Assembly (NCBI GenBank): GCA_039654915.1
Contig: CM077593.1
Span: 40,952,501-41,016,500, forward strand
Source of the DNA: Aquilaria yunnanensis
Taxonomy: Eukaryota > Streptophyta > Magnoliopsida > Malvales > Thymelaeaceae
Direction of reading: 5' to 3'
Length of the DNA: 64,000 nt
Part shown: positions 22,730 through 34,181 of the stretch, in pieces
Numbering within the stretch: the first letter of the stretch is position 1
Layout: each line of letters opens with the position of its first letter
Position numbers and translations under genes: made by a program
Notes under the pieces: generated by a model
The model's input: only the letters and a program-made list of their open reading frames with translations
Databases searched by the model: none
Told to the model about the DNA's origin: nothing

Positions 22730-24039
22730 TTTCTGCGTAACTTAACAAACATAATTGTAACCCTAGAATAATGATATTCTTAAACATCCCTAGTCTAGTA
22801 TTATTGTGGAGCGGGTTGCAATAATACATAACGACTAGCATATGTGGAGACTAATATGAGATATGTAGTCTACATATGGGTACAAGTTAAAGAACTTGTG
22901 TACTGGACTGACCCACCATGAGAACACTACATGGATTGTTATATGAGTGTCATAAGTGATTCTCATAGTGATCATGGTATATGTAGTCCTTCAACCTAAG
23001 ATCATCAAGGTTCCCTACATGTGAGTCACATACTTTGATATTTTCCTTTGTTGCTCGTAACTGAGTGAACTTGAAGGAGGTCATTGGGTATGTCACATAT
23101 CATGCGGAGGGATTTGTATGATCAAGATGAGATTTGTCCCTCCTATGTAACGGGAGTGATATCTTCAGGCCCCTTGATAGAGTAAGACTTAGAAAAATGC
23201 ATGACCATGCTCAGATGAGTTGATATACGATATCAATTTCATCAATTTAAGTTGGTCTACTCGGTAATCAAGAAACCAAAGATTGGGCTATACGAGAGTG
23301 ACACATTCCATGTCTCATGCTTAGTCTTGATATCTTGGACAAAGGGACAATGGCATATATCGGTGATGATCATAAAGGTTTAGTCGAATCGTCGACAATC
23401 TTGTCACTTGGGTAGCAATGATGTGTTGCTAGACACCGCTCATTGCTTATGATCATAAATGTGATTTATGATCATTGCCAACGTGGTAAGAGCCTATTGG
23501 GTCGCACACATAGAGCTATTTGGATCATTAGAGTGCATGGGCTAATAATTTGGGTTTTGGTTTCACAATAATTTCGTATTAATGATGGGCACAATAGTTG
23601 AGCCATTATTAAGCCCGAAATTAAAGCCTAATTGGATTAGGGCTTTGAAACTTATTAGGCCTGGAAGTTAAGTCTCACTATAAATACAACTTCTAGTGAG
23701 AAATTCGCATGTCTCCTTGCCCTAGCCTCCCAAAAGGACAGCCGCACTCTTCTCTTGCAATTCCTTGGAGGATGCAAGCTAGCACTGCGAGCGCAAGAGA
23801 AACACATCTGTCGGGACGTGGTGGAAGCGTGGTGATCCCGATAGGCTCGTGTGGATACCATAGAGAGCCTGAACACGTCAACTATTCAAGTTTTGTGATT
23901 CGACTCTACAGTTGAGTGAGAGATCTCAACCGAAAATTAGGTATGAAAATTTTCGAACACCCAGTTTACCCCGTTTCACTTGGATCCTGGAGGGTTTCGG
24001 TTAAATTCCGCTGCGCTGTTTGGCTCCCGAAACCCATCA
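22730..24039 (+). repeat. Copia 5' LTR, second part
   Basis: Continues the LTR after the gypsy insertion; together with 11,551-11,656 it totals 1,416 bp, against 1,417 for the 3' LTR. It contains TATAAATA at 23,679-23,686 and ends in CCCATCA one base before the PBS. Confidence 0.95.
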
Positions 24040-24040
24040 G

Positions 24041-24052
24041 TGGTATCAGAGC
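24041..24052 (+). promoter_or_regulatory. Copia primer-binding site
   Basis: TGGTATCAGAGC, complementary to the 3' end of plant initiator tRNA-Met, one base after the LTR end. It primes minus-strand synthesis in most plant copia elements. Confidence 0.92.
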
Positions 24053-27000
24053 TACTGGTGAAACCCTAAATCAGGATTGATGTTGAATTGCATGATGTTA
24101 TGTGTTCGGTTGCTTTTCTGCCATGATTAATTAGATTGATTCATGATGCATGAAACCGAAACTCGTAATGAACATATGAGATATATGAAGAGACGACACT
24201 AATTGGTTAATGAGATTAACCTGAAATTGAATGGTATGAGATACCTATATGGAGTAGGATTCTTGCAATAGTTGCCCCCAACGCCCCCCGCAAGGGCGGC
24301 TCCCCTTGACCCCGTCTGCTGACTAGTCAGCGGAACCATCGCCAATTGACCGGCCAACAGGACAGCCGTATGCGAAGCGCCACATAAATAAAAACTGGTT
24401 AATCAACGCGCGAAAATTGGCATGCATCTTTGTTGAATGAGATTTGACATGATATGCTGATTGGTGTTTGAAGCATGGTGCATGGTTATAGCCCTTGATT
24501 GGTTGTACTTGTAAATACGGCCTGTGAGTCGTGCCTTTTCTTATCACTCTCATTGTACATTCTCTTCTCACCTTACTTGTCACACCTCGCACAGGCCCTG
24601 GCCCATCACTAAAGAGGTTTGACTCTTAAACCTTAAGTTTAACTCCCAAAACTTCAATTCATATTAAACCTCCCAACTTGAGTTTAACCTGTTAACTGGA
24701 GTTAATTCCAGTTTCTTAGATTCGGCCAATTTAGGTAACTTAACTTTAAGTCTTATTCTCTTAAGTTGAAAAGCCTGGGAGGTGGCCCAGGTGGCTTTTA
24801 TGTGGATTCATTAAGTTACTTGCAGCAAGGGCAAGGCCCAAACCCTTAACTTGCTCCACAAGCAAGGATTCAATTGATTTCTTGCACAACAAGCAAGGCA
24901 ACACTTAATGCAATTTAAGTGCATAAATGGTGTGCATCAAGTGTACTAACTATATGGCAATCAAGAAGCCCACAAGATTTGGTTTAGATTTTGAAAAACC
25001 ATATACAAAATGTGCATGATGCTCATGGCCAATTAAGGTACACATAATTATGCACAACATTTTCATGAAGCAAGGCCCATACTATTCACATAAAGGTGCC
25101 AAACCTTGGCCCATAATATCCAGCAAACATAAGCCAGCATAATGCCATCCATAATCCATACATAACTTGGCATACAAAACCCATAAAGCATCACAAGTCT
25201 AGGTGTTAAAGACTACACATATTAACACAAAAAGGGTAGTCTACCTAGCAACCATAACATGGCTACACATGCCATGAAACCAAAAGTATTTATGCCAAGT
25301 TTACATGCCAAGACTCCTAATGGTCAAACATGACCTTAAGTATGCCATACAAGAGCACACATTGCAACACCAACCCAATGGCTTGATTCATGGTCATGAA
25401 GGAAAACACTATGATCAAAGCTACAGTCCAGGTATCCATAGCTCTCCTAGACAAGTCTCCAACTACTGCCTGCAAACTTCAACTATAAGTCTCGGCCAAT
25501 CAAGGAATAAGACTTGTAAATGAATCAAAATGCTAAGCCAAGCACACATTGGCACATACCTTGCAAAACAAGCAAAATATAAACACTAAGCACACACACA
25601 AGCAGCTTAGCCCTACTCAGGCCGAATGTCCTTGCCTGAAAAATAAAGGATGGGCAATGAGCATATAACTCAGTAGGATTCACTTAAAACATATACAACT
25701 CATATTGAGTCTATTTAGTTAAGCTGAGTAATCACTCAAAGCTTAACCTCCCATTAGTTAGCTCAACCTGCAAAACAAACACCAAGACAAGAAAAACAGG
25801 CATATACATATATAAAACAGATAAATAAGTCAAATATTTCATAAGTGGGGTTAGCATGCACAAGGAAACACCAAAGCACACAAGTACACACACACCCTCC
25901 ACCATGTTGCTCTCGGCCATATAAGCCATACATGTACCCATGTGCATTTCTTGCACACAAACTTACCAATACACCATTTCCATTTGGAGCTCCCAAAATG
26001 CCAAGCAAATAGGCCACATTTACTTGCATTTCTAGTACATGTACCATAGTTAATTAGCTAATCAACAGAACAACCAAGTATAACCATTAAACCCATCAAG
26101 TAACTAAGGTCATATGGCACATTTAACCATCACTTAGCCACTCTAGACACTTGAATCATGGTGTACATTACCAAGCAAAGTCAAGTGCCAGTGAACTCTA
26201 CCTCAATAGCTCTTGGTTACAACCAAGCTTTAAGTATCCAAGTGTTCCTCAACCTCAATGCCTAGCATAATAACACATAGGCATCATTAACACACAATCA
26301 TGGATTAAACTACCATGTCTCATATGAAGAACACTAAGTTACACACACTTAAGCTCTCGGCCAAAAAGCTCAATTCCATATATATGTGTTACTCATCATT
26401 CCAACACACCACATGATATTCTAATCATCAATGAATAACATCTATGGCCTTAATTCCAATTAACCAAGTGAAATGCACCATTCCACTCTATTCCAAGCTT
26501 TCGGCCAAAATTGCCCATCTCACATAACAATGTTCCTCATCAACTCAATCCATTATATAATCACCAAATCATCAATAAGGCTTACTCATGGCACAATTTC
26601 CATGTTACCAAGTAAAGGACACTCAACACATTAATCCAAGGTCTCGGCCATAGTGCCCATTTGCGCACATCAATGTTCTTCATCATTTCAAACCAACATA
26701 CATTCACTAACTCATCATTTATCAATAATCATGGCATCAAGGCCATGTAAACACAAGAAGAACATGATTTACCTCACAAAGCACTTTTCGGCCAAACTTA
26801 AACTTGCTCAACTTGACTTTCTTCACCCAAACTTGCCTAACACAAGAACAAATAGGCAACAACAATACTTAGTCATGGATTAATTTCCATGGAATGCAAG
26901 AAGAACACCAAGTTTATTTACTCAACACATTCGGCCAAACTAAGTTTCCACATTAACATATAATTGGCTCAGTTCACCTAGCTTAATCATCACTTGAGCA

Positions 27001-28763
27001 ATCAATACCCTTGTTCATGGAAGAAATACCATGGATTCAAGGAAAAACTCAAGGATTACCTCAACCTTAGGTTGAATCCTTCTCGGCCTTTGCTTGATTC
27101 TTCAAGAACAACTTGAAATTAAAGTAGTCTAGCACCGAAATCAAGCTCTCAAGCTTGAATCCTTCACCCAAGCTCCACACTCCTTCAACGAATCTTGAAA
27201 CCGAGACCAAGTTTGAGAGAACTCAAGAATATAAGCTAGATAAGCTTTCGGTCAAGTGAAGAAATAATGTCAAGGTAAATGGCTTGACTAGTTTCGGCCG
27301 AATCAACTTGGGTTTTAGTTAGCTAAAAGGCTAACTTTGGCTTCCATTTTCTTGCATGAAGCAATGATGCCCTCAAGTCTATATAATCACAATGCCGCCC
27401 TTAAAACTTGTGTCTAATATGTCATTCAATTCACACCTTGGCCCATAATGCCAAGCAAATAAACAACACAAGTACCAATGTGTAATAAGGACCCATGCAT
27501 AACCGGCCATGTAACTAGTCAAACAACTAATTAGTTTAACTATTAACTAGTGAATAGTACACTAGTGGTAGACAAAACATGACTAACAATCATTGTTGTC
27601 CCCTAAAATTGGTCTAGTCTTGCACTAGTCATCATAAAAGTTTGCATGGCCGAAATCTCCATCTCAAATTTGATAGTTTTAATTGTACCACTCATCTAAG
27701 TGTACAATTTGGTCCCCTTTCTCTGTTTTCTGTCAATTTTCCCACAGTTCCTTCTCATGTGCAATTTGACCCTAAAAGTCTCCAGCTTTACACTTAGGTC
27801 ACTGCACTAGTTTCCATAGTTCCTCTTACTCTCCCCTTTCTGTTTCTTCTTGTTTCCTTGGTTCTCCTTGGCCTAAGCCAAGCACTTGGGAGGTGCCTAA
27901 CATTACTCCCCTCGAATGTAACTCGAGGTTTCTATTATTGATGTAATGGTGCATTATAGGATCATCCAAGGTGATATGTCCAAGGATCATCCAATGTGGT
28001 ATGTCTAAGGAGGTGACAACAAAAAGGCAGCCAAGAATGGAAGAGAAGGAGCTTGTGAAGACTCTTTTCTTTTCTTAGGCTTTTATGATATTCTCATTGG
28101 CTTGAGAATATCGCATAGTTTGGGCTATAACCATGTCACGTTTACTTTCTTGAACGCATGAGATGCATGTTTTATATTTGTATGTGATGCATGTATAAGA
28201 CAACCAGAGATAACAAATTGGTGAGATCAAACGAAAAATCCCTCAAACAAATATTAAGTCATTAAATGTGATGCCTTCCAAATGTTGGCACTCGTCAAGA
28301 CTTTGATCAACATTAGGTGGGTTTGCCAAAGCAAAGCACCTATGTTCATCTTGGTAAGGCGCGATGGGATAATAGTGATATCCAAGTTGCTAACTTTGGG
28401 TCCGACTTAACTAAGTCATCCTAATAGGATTAGGGACTTAGAGGCATAGAGTTGGGCCTAAGCTCATGAGATGAGCTTGGACAAATGTCGTTCACCCAAC
28501 TATCCAAGAGTTGCATAAGATGCAATTGGCAAGGAGTTGCCTACCTAAATAGCTGTAACTTGAGAGAAAAGCCAAAGCTGACTCAGGTTGTGGTCAAATA
28601 TGGATCTTGGCCCACTAGAATACCTTAGCGCCGAGGTGTTCTGAAATAATATCGAGGGCTATTATTTTGAGGAAAATAGTGGGAGTATCGTTTAATAAAA
28701 GTCCTTATTAAATGAATTAAAATACATGACTCTTACACTGCATATTTACTGTTCTAGATAACC
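24053..28763 (+). other. Copia leader, interrupted by a solo LTR
   Basis: There is no coding sequence before gag. Without the insertion at 24,578-27,902 and its target duplication the leader is about 1.4 kb. It includes a 25-bp tandem pair, 'ggatcatccaaggtg...' at 27,959-27,983 and its variant at 27,984-28,008, and the inverted repeat CCTCGA/TCGAGG just after the insertion. Confidence 0.7.
24578..27902. mobile_element. 3.3-kb solo LTR (unassigned family) in the copia leader
   Basis: Bounded by TGTCACACC and GGTGCCTAACA, with 5-bp target duplications ttact at 24,573-24,577 and 27,903-27,907. It has no coding capacity and no internal second copy of its end, so it looks like a solo LTR. Its length and TGTCACACC start recall long-LTR gypsy families (Tekay/Del-like), but no internal domain proves that. 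The word TCGGCC, often TCGGCCAAA or TCGGCCATA, recurs about ten times between 25,490 and 27,660. Confidence 0.75.
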
Positions 28764-30380
28764 ATGGCACAAAACACATCGACACCTTCATTGCGATCGA
28801 TCCTTGAGAAGGAAAAACTAAATGGGACCAACTTTCTCAAATGGTACCGAAACTTGAGGATAGTCCTCAAGCAAGAGAGAAAGGACTATGTCCTAGAGCA
28901 GCCCATTCCGAATGAGTCTGCTGCCACTGCTCCAATAGCTGAAAGGGATGCTCACAAGAGGCATTCTGATGTTGCTTTGGATGTTGCATGCCTCATGCTT
29001 ATTACCATGGAATCTGAGCTTCAGAAGCAACATGAGAACATGGGGGCGTTCGATATGATTGAACATCTCAAAATGCTTTTCCAAGAGCAAGCTAGGCATG
29101 AGAGGTTTGAGACCTCTAAGGCATTGTTTCAGTGCAAGATGTCTGAGGGAAGTCTCGTGGGTCCTCATGTGCTCAAGATGATTGGGTACATTGAAAATCT
29201 TGAGAATTTGGGATTTGCTCTTCAGAAAGAGTTGGCTATTGATGTAGTCTTGCAATCGTTGCCTGAAAGCTACAGTCAGTTCGTCATGAACTATAACATG
29301 AACGACCTAGACAAGTCCCTCCCTAAATTGCTCAACATGTTAAGAATTGCTGAGCAAAACCTTAAGAAGGCTAAGCCCATTTTGATGGTTCAAAAGGGCA
29401 AGGGAAAGGGAAAAGCCAACAAGAAGAAGGATAAAGCTAATGGAAAGTCTAATGCTAATTCTTCTTCAGCTGCACTGAAACCAAAGGGTGGTGTGGAAAA
29501 GGAAGGGGAGTGCTTCCATTGTAAGCAACCTGGACACTGGAAGCGCAACTGCAAGCTCTATCTTGAAGAACTTGCTAAGGAAAAGGGAAGTAAGACTTCC
29601 ACTTCAGGTATTCTTGTTATAGAGGCTAACTTTTCTACTTCCTCATCTTGGATATTGGATACTGGATGTGGATCTCACATTTGTGCAAATGTGCAGGATC
29701 TAAATAGAAGTAGAAGATTGGCCCGAGGTGAAGTGGACCTACGTGTTGGAAATGGAGCAAGGGTTGCTGCCTTAGCCGTAGGGACTTATGTTCTCACTTT
29801 ACCTAGTGGATTAGTTTTAGAATTAGACAACTGCTACTTTGTGCCTACTATTAGTAGAAATTTGATTTATGTTACTTGTTTGGACAAGAAAGGTTTTTCA
29901 TTTATAATAAAGGACAAACGTTGTTCTATTTATTTGAATGAAATCTTTTATAGTAGTGCTCAACTTAGCAATGGGTTGTATGTTCTAGACCTCAAAGGTC
30001 CAATCTATAATGTGAATACCAAGAAGGTCAGATTAAATGATTCAAACCCGACCTATCTCTGGCACTGTCGCTTGGGCCATATAAATGAGACCCGCATATC
30101 CAAGCTCCATAAGGATGGACTCTTGGACTCATTTGATTTTGAATCATATGAGACATGTGAGTCATGTTTGTTGGGCAAGATGACCAAAGCCCCATTCACA
30201 GGGCAAAGTGAAAGGGCTAATGACTTACTAGGACTCATACATAGTGATGTATGTGGCCCTATGTCTACACAAGCTAGAGGAGGTTTCCAATACTTCATTA
30301 CTTTCACTGATGACTTCAGCAGATATGGCTATGTGTATCTCATGAGACACAAGTCAGAATCCTTTGAAAAGTTCAAATAA
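28764..30380 (+). CDS. Copia gag, protease and N-terminal integrase (5' part of broken polyprotein)
   Basis: 538 codons from ATG. The gag head is of the plant copia type (LEKEKLNGTNFLKWYRNL near residue 15). A CCHC zinc knuckle, CFHCKQPGHWKRNC, lies near residue 250, after a lysine-rich tract (KGKGKANKKKDKANGKS). The aspartic protease shows WILDTGCGSH near residue 295. The GAG-pre-integrase domain has the H..H..C..C zinc site (WHCRLGHIN...CESCLLGK near residues 430-470), and the first catalytic Asp of integrase lies in LIHSDVCGPM. The frame is cut by TAA at 30,378-30,380; a second in-frame stop, TAG, follows at 30,408-30,410. Confidence 0.88.
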   Translation: MAQNTSTPSLRSILEKEKLNGTNFLKWYRNLRIVLKQERKDYVLEQPIPNESAATAPIAERDAHKRHSDVALDVACLMLITMESELQKQHENMGAFDMIEHLKMLFQEQARHERFETSKALFQCKMSEGSLVGPHVLKMIGYIENLENLGFALQKELAIDVVLQSLPESYSQFVMNYNMNDLDKSLPKLLNMLRIAEQNLKKAKPILMVQKGKGKGKANKKKDKANGKSNANSSSAALKPKGGVEKEGECFHCKQPGHWKRNCKLYLEELAKEKGSKTSTSGILVIEANFSTSSSWILDTGCGSHICANVQDLNRSRRLARGEVDLRVGNGARVAALAVGTYVLTLPSGLVLELDNCYFVPTISRNLIYVTCLDKKGFSFIIKDKRCSIYLNEIFYSSAQLSNGLYVLDLKGPIYNVNTKKVRLNDSNPTYLWHCRLGHINETRISKLHKDGLLDSFDFESYETCESCLLGKMTKAPFTGQSERANDLLGLIHSDVCGPMSTQARGGFQYFITFTDDFSRYGYVYLMRHKSESFEKFK

Positions 30381-30422
30381 TTCAAGAATGAAGTAGAGAA
30401 TCAACTCTAGAAGAGTATTAAA

Positions 30423-30755
30423 GTGCTTCGATCAGATCGAGGTGGAGAGTACTTGGATCAAGAATTCCTTGACTATCTGAAGGAGTGTGGTATAGTATCA
30501 CAACTCACTCCACCAGGTACACCTCAATGGAATGGTGTATTTGAAAGGAGAAATCGAACTCTGTTAGACATGGTTCACTTTATGATGAGTCAAGCTGACC
30601 TTCCAAACTCCTTTTGGGGACATGCTCTAGAGACAGCTGCTTTTACACTAAACCGAGTTCCATCTAAATCAGTTCAAAAGACACCATATGAGATATGGAG
30701 TGGGAGGCGTCCCAATTTGTCTTTTATGAAGATTTGGGGCTGTGATGCTATGTGA
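30423..30755 (+). pseudogene. Copia integrase core, second part
   Basis: This continues the frame of the upstream segment after two stop codons. It shows the second catalytic Asp in LRSDRGGEYL and the Glu in WNGVFERRNRTLLD. It ends in a premature TGA at 30,753-30,755, caused by loss of one base near 30,751; the next segment is in another frame. Confidence 0.85.
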
Positions 30756-31936
30756 AACGTCAATCCTCTGACAAACTAGGGCCCAAATCTCAAAAATGCC
30801 TTTTTGTTGGGTATCCCAAAAAAACAAAGGGTTACTATTTCTACAATCCTTCTGAGCAAAAAGTGTTTGTTGCTCGAACTGGTGTCTTTTTGGAGAAAGA
30901 GTTTATCTCTAAAGGAACTAGTGGGAGGAAAGTAGAACTTGAAGAAATTCAAGAACAACAAGGAGACATTGAACCTGAACAGACACCGCAAGATGTTGTT
31001 CAAGAGTTTGTTCCTGTAGCACAGAGCCCACGTAGGACTGGTAGGATTCAGCGTGAGCCTCAGAGATATGGATTTCTCGTGACTGACACCGGTGATGTGA
31101 TGCTCATGGATCAGGATGAGCCCACAACCTACCAGCAAGCTATGTCGGGGCCTGACTCTGAGAAATGGCTAGTGGCCATGAAATCCGAGATGGAATCCAT
31201 GTATGAAAACCAAGTATGGACTTTGGTTGACCCACCTGAAGGGGTAAAACCCATAGGGTGCAAATGGGTTTTCGAGAAGAAAACTGACATGAATGGTAAT
31301 GTGATTACCTTTAAGGGACGATTGGTTGCAAAAGGTTTTAAGCAAATTCATGGTATTGACTATGATGAAACTTTTTCACCAGTTGCTATGCTTAAATCCA
31401 TCCGAATTTTGTTTGCTATTGCTGCACACTATGATTATGAGATATGGCAAATGGATGTCAAAATTGCATTCCTAAATGGAAAGCTACTTGAGGATGTGTA
31501 CATGACACAACCTGAGGGTTTTGTCACTCCTGAGAATGCCAATAAAGTGTGCAAGTTGCAAAGGTCCATTTATGGACTGAAGCAAGCTTCTCGAAGTTGG
31601 AATCTTCGTTTTGATGATGCAATCAAAGACTTTGGTTTTATAAAAAATGAAGATGAACCTTGTGTCTACAAGAAGGTTAGTGGGAGTGCTATTGTCTTCT
31701 TGGTGTTGTATGTAGATGACATACTACTCATCGGGAATGACATTCCTGAGCTACAGTCTGTGAAGATTTGGCTAGGGAAATGTTTCTCTATGAAAGACTT
31801 GGGTGAAGCAGCCTATGTGTTAGGCATCAGGATCTATAGAGATAGATCTAGAAAGCTTCTTGGCCTAAGTCAAAGTACATATATTGACAAGGTGCTAAAG
31901 AGGTTTAGCATGCAAGATTCCAAGAAAGGATTCTAG
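30752..31936 (+). pseudogene. Copia integrase C-terminus and reverse transcriptase
   Basis: 394 codons. It begins with the integrase C-terminal region (KCLFVGYPKKTKGY), crosses a variable linker and encodes most of RVT_2: WTLVDPPEGVKPIGCKWVF, GFKQIHGIDYDETFSPVA and the YVDD active site (LYVDDILLIGND). A TAG at 31,934-31,936 interrupts the RT/RNase H junction where related elements have a sense codon. Confidence 0.88.
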
Positions 31937-31939
31937 CCC

Positions 31940-32698
31940 ATGTCACATGGTATCACTTTTTCTAGATCTCAGTGTCTAAGTACAACCGAGAAGAGAGAGC
32001 GCATGAGTAAGATTCCATATGCCTCAACAATTGGATCTATCATGTATGCCATGATATGTACTCCTCCCGATGTCTCATATGCTTTGAGCATGATGAGTAG
32101 GTACCAATCAAACCCTGGTGAGAGTCACTAGACAACTGTTAAGAACATCCTTAAGTACTTACGAAGGACTAAGGATGCATTCTTGGTCTTTGGAGGTGAA
32201 GATGAGCTCGTTGTAAGGGGTTACACCGATGCAAGCTTCCAATCCGATAAGGATGATTTTAGATCGCAATCTGGTTATGTGTTTTGTATTGGTGGTAGTC
32301 CTGTGAGCTGGAAGAGTTCAAAGCAAAAGACAGTGGCTGACTCTACAACAGAATCTGAGTACATTGCCACCTCTGATGCTGCGAATGAGGCAATTTGGAC
32401 CAAGAAGTTCATCACTGAACTTGGAGTGGTTCCAAGCATTGTCGACCCGATAGAGCTCTATTGTGACAACAATGGAGCAATCGCACAGGCTAAGGAACCT
32501 CGATCTCACCAGCGATCCAAACATATACTCCGACGCTATCATCTCATCAGGGAGATCATCGAGAGGGGTGATGTAAGGATATGCAGGACTTCGACAGAGA
32601 GCAACATTGCTGATCTACTGACAAAGCCCCTTACGCAGCAAAAGCATGATAGCCATTCTAGGTCCGTTGGTATTAGATACATGGATGATTGGTTTTAG
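31940..32698 (+). pseudogene. Copia RT tail and RNase H
   Basis: The first part (31,940-32,131) covers the RT C-terminal region (IPYASTIGSIMYAMICTPPD) and ends at a TAG, 32,129-32,131, in a position usually occupied by Trp. The second part (to TAG 32,696-32,698) is the Ty1-type RNase H: YTDASFQSD, SGYVFCIGG, SSKQKTVADSTTESEY and KHILRRYHLIREII, with the D,E,D residues visible. The normal polyprotein end follows just before the purine tract. Confidence 0.87.
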
Positions 32699-32700
32699 TG

Positions 32701-32712
32701 CAAGTGTGAGAT
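32701..32712 (+). promoter_or_regulatory. Copia polypurine tract
   Basis: CAAGTGTGAGAT lies directly before the 3' LTR start TGTTAG. The position is right for the plus-strand primer, although it contains two T residues and is not a clean purine run. Confidence 0.6.
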
Positions 32713-34129
32713 TGTTAGTGTTGTGCCCAAAAGCCAATAATGAGATGATTGTATTTTTTGCACATTGAGTCATGATATTTTATTAAGACATTAATCCAGC
32801 AATTATGTTTGTTGTTTTGTTTCTACGTAACTTAACAAACATAATTGTAACCCTAGAATAATGATATTCTTAAACATCCCTAGTCTAGTATTATTGTGGA
32901 GCGGGTTGCAATAATACATAACGACTAGCATATGTGGAGACTAATATGAGATATGTAGTCTACATATGGGTACAAGTTAAAGAACTTGTGTACTGGACTG
33001 ACCCACCATGAGAACACTACATGGATTGTTATATGAGTGTCATAAGTGATTCTCATAGTGATCATGGTATATGTAGTCCTTCGACCTAAGATCATCAAGG
33101 TTCCCTACATGTGAGTCACATACTTTGATATTTTCCTTTGTTGCTCGTAACTGAGTGAACTTGAAGGAGGTCATTGGGTATGTCACATATCATGCGGAGG
33201 GATTTGTATGATCAAGATGAGATTTGTCCCTCCTATGTAACGGGAGTGATATCTTCAGGCCCCTTGATAGAGTAAGACTTAGAAAAATGCATGGCCATGC
33301 CCAGATGAGTTGATATACGATATCAATTTCATCAGTTTAAGTTGGTCTACTCGGTAATCAAGAAACCAAAGATTGGGCTATACGAGAGTGACACATTCCA
33401 TATCTCATGCTTAGTCTTGATATCTTGGATAAAGGGACAATGGCATATATCGGTGATGATCATAAAGGTTTAGTCGAATCATCGACAATCTTGTCACTTG
33501 GGTAGCAATGATGTGTTGCTAGACACCGCTCATTGCTTATGATCATAAATGTGATTTATGATCATTGCCAACGTGGTAAGAGCCTATTGGGTTGCATACA
33601 TAGAGCTATTTGGATCATTAGAGTGCATGGGCTAATAATTTGGGTTTTGGTTTCACAATAATTTCGTATTAATGATGGGCACAATAGTTGAGCCATTATT
33701 AAGCCCGAAATTAAAGCCTAATTGGATTAGGGCTTTGAAACCTATTAGGCCTGGAAGTTGAGTCTCATTATAAATACAACTTCTAGTGAGAAATTCGCAG
33801 GTCTCCTTGCCCTAGCCTCCCAAAAGGACAGCCGCACTCTTCTCTTGCAATTCCTTGGAGGACGCAAGCTAGCACTGCGAGCGCAAGAGAAACGCATCTG
33901 CCGGGACGTGGTGGAAGCGTGGTGATCCCGAGAGGCTCATGTGGATGCCATAAAGAGCCTAAACACGTCAACTGTTCAGGTTTTGTGATTCGACTCTACA
34001 GTTGAATGAGAGATCTCAACTGAAAATTCTGTATGAAAATTTTTGAACACCCGGTTTACCCCGTTTCACTTGGATCCTGGAGGGTTTCGGTTAAATTCTG
34101 CTGCGCTGTTTGGCTCCTGAAACCCATCA
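32713..34129 (+). repeat. Copia 3' LTR
   Basis: 1,417 bp, TGTTAG...CCCATCA, with TATAAATA at 33,769-33,776. It differs from the 5' LTR at about 38 sites by eye, mostly transitions. Confidence 0.95.
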
Positions 34130-34181
34130 GTGGTATCAGAGCTTCAGAAACAACATGAGAACATGAGAATTATACAATATA
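34130..34181 (+). other. Aberrant copia 3' tail: PBS copy, gag scrap and long flank repeat
   Basis: After the LTR end comes g + TGGTATCAGAGC (a second PBS copy, 34,131-34,142). The sequence then continues as the gag segment 'gagcttcagaaacaacatg' (original at about 29,017-29,043) to 34,165, joined through the shared 'gagct'. It is followed by agaattatacaatata (34,166-34,181), which repeats the left flank 11,535-11,550; counting the overlapping atg, 19 bp match. A normal copia insertion would end at CA with a 5-bp duplication. Confidence 0.8.

Larger units (their letters stand above)
11551..34129 (+). mobile_element. Ty1/copia LTR retrotransposon carrying two nested insertions
   Basis: The element has a 5' LTR (11,551-11,656 plus 22,730-24,039), a PBS matching initiator tRNA-Met, a leader, a gag-pol region in the order gag, protease, integrase, RT and RNase H (which defines Ty1/copia), a purine tract and a 3' LTR (32,713-34,129). 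A Tat gypsy element splits the 5' LTR and a 3.3-kb solo LTR splits the leader. Removing both leaves an element of about 8.2 kb. By eye the two LTRs differ at about 38 of 1,416 positions. Pol is broken by four stop codons and one frameshift, so this copy is not autonomous. Confidence 0.93.
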
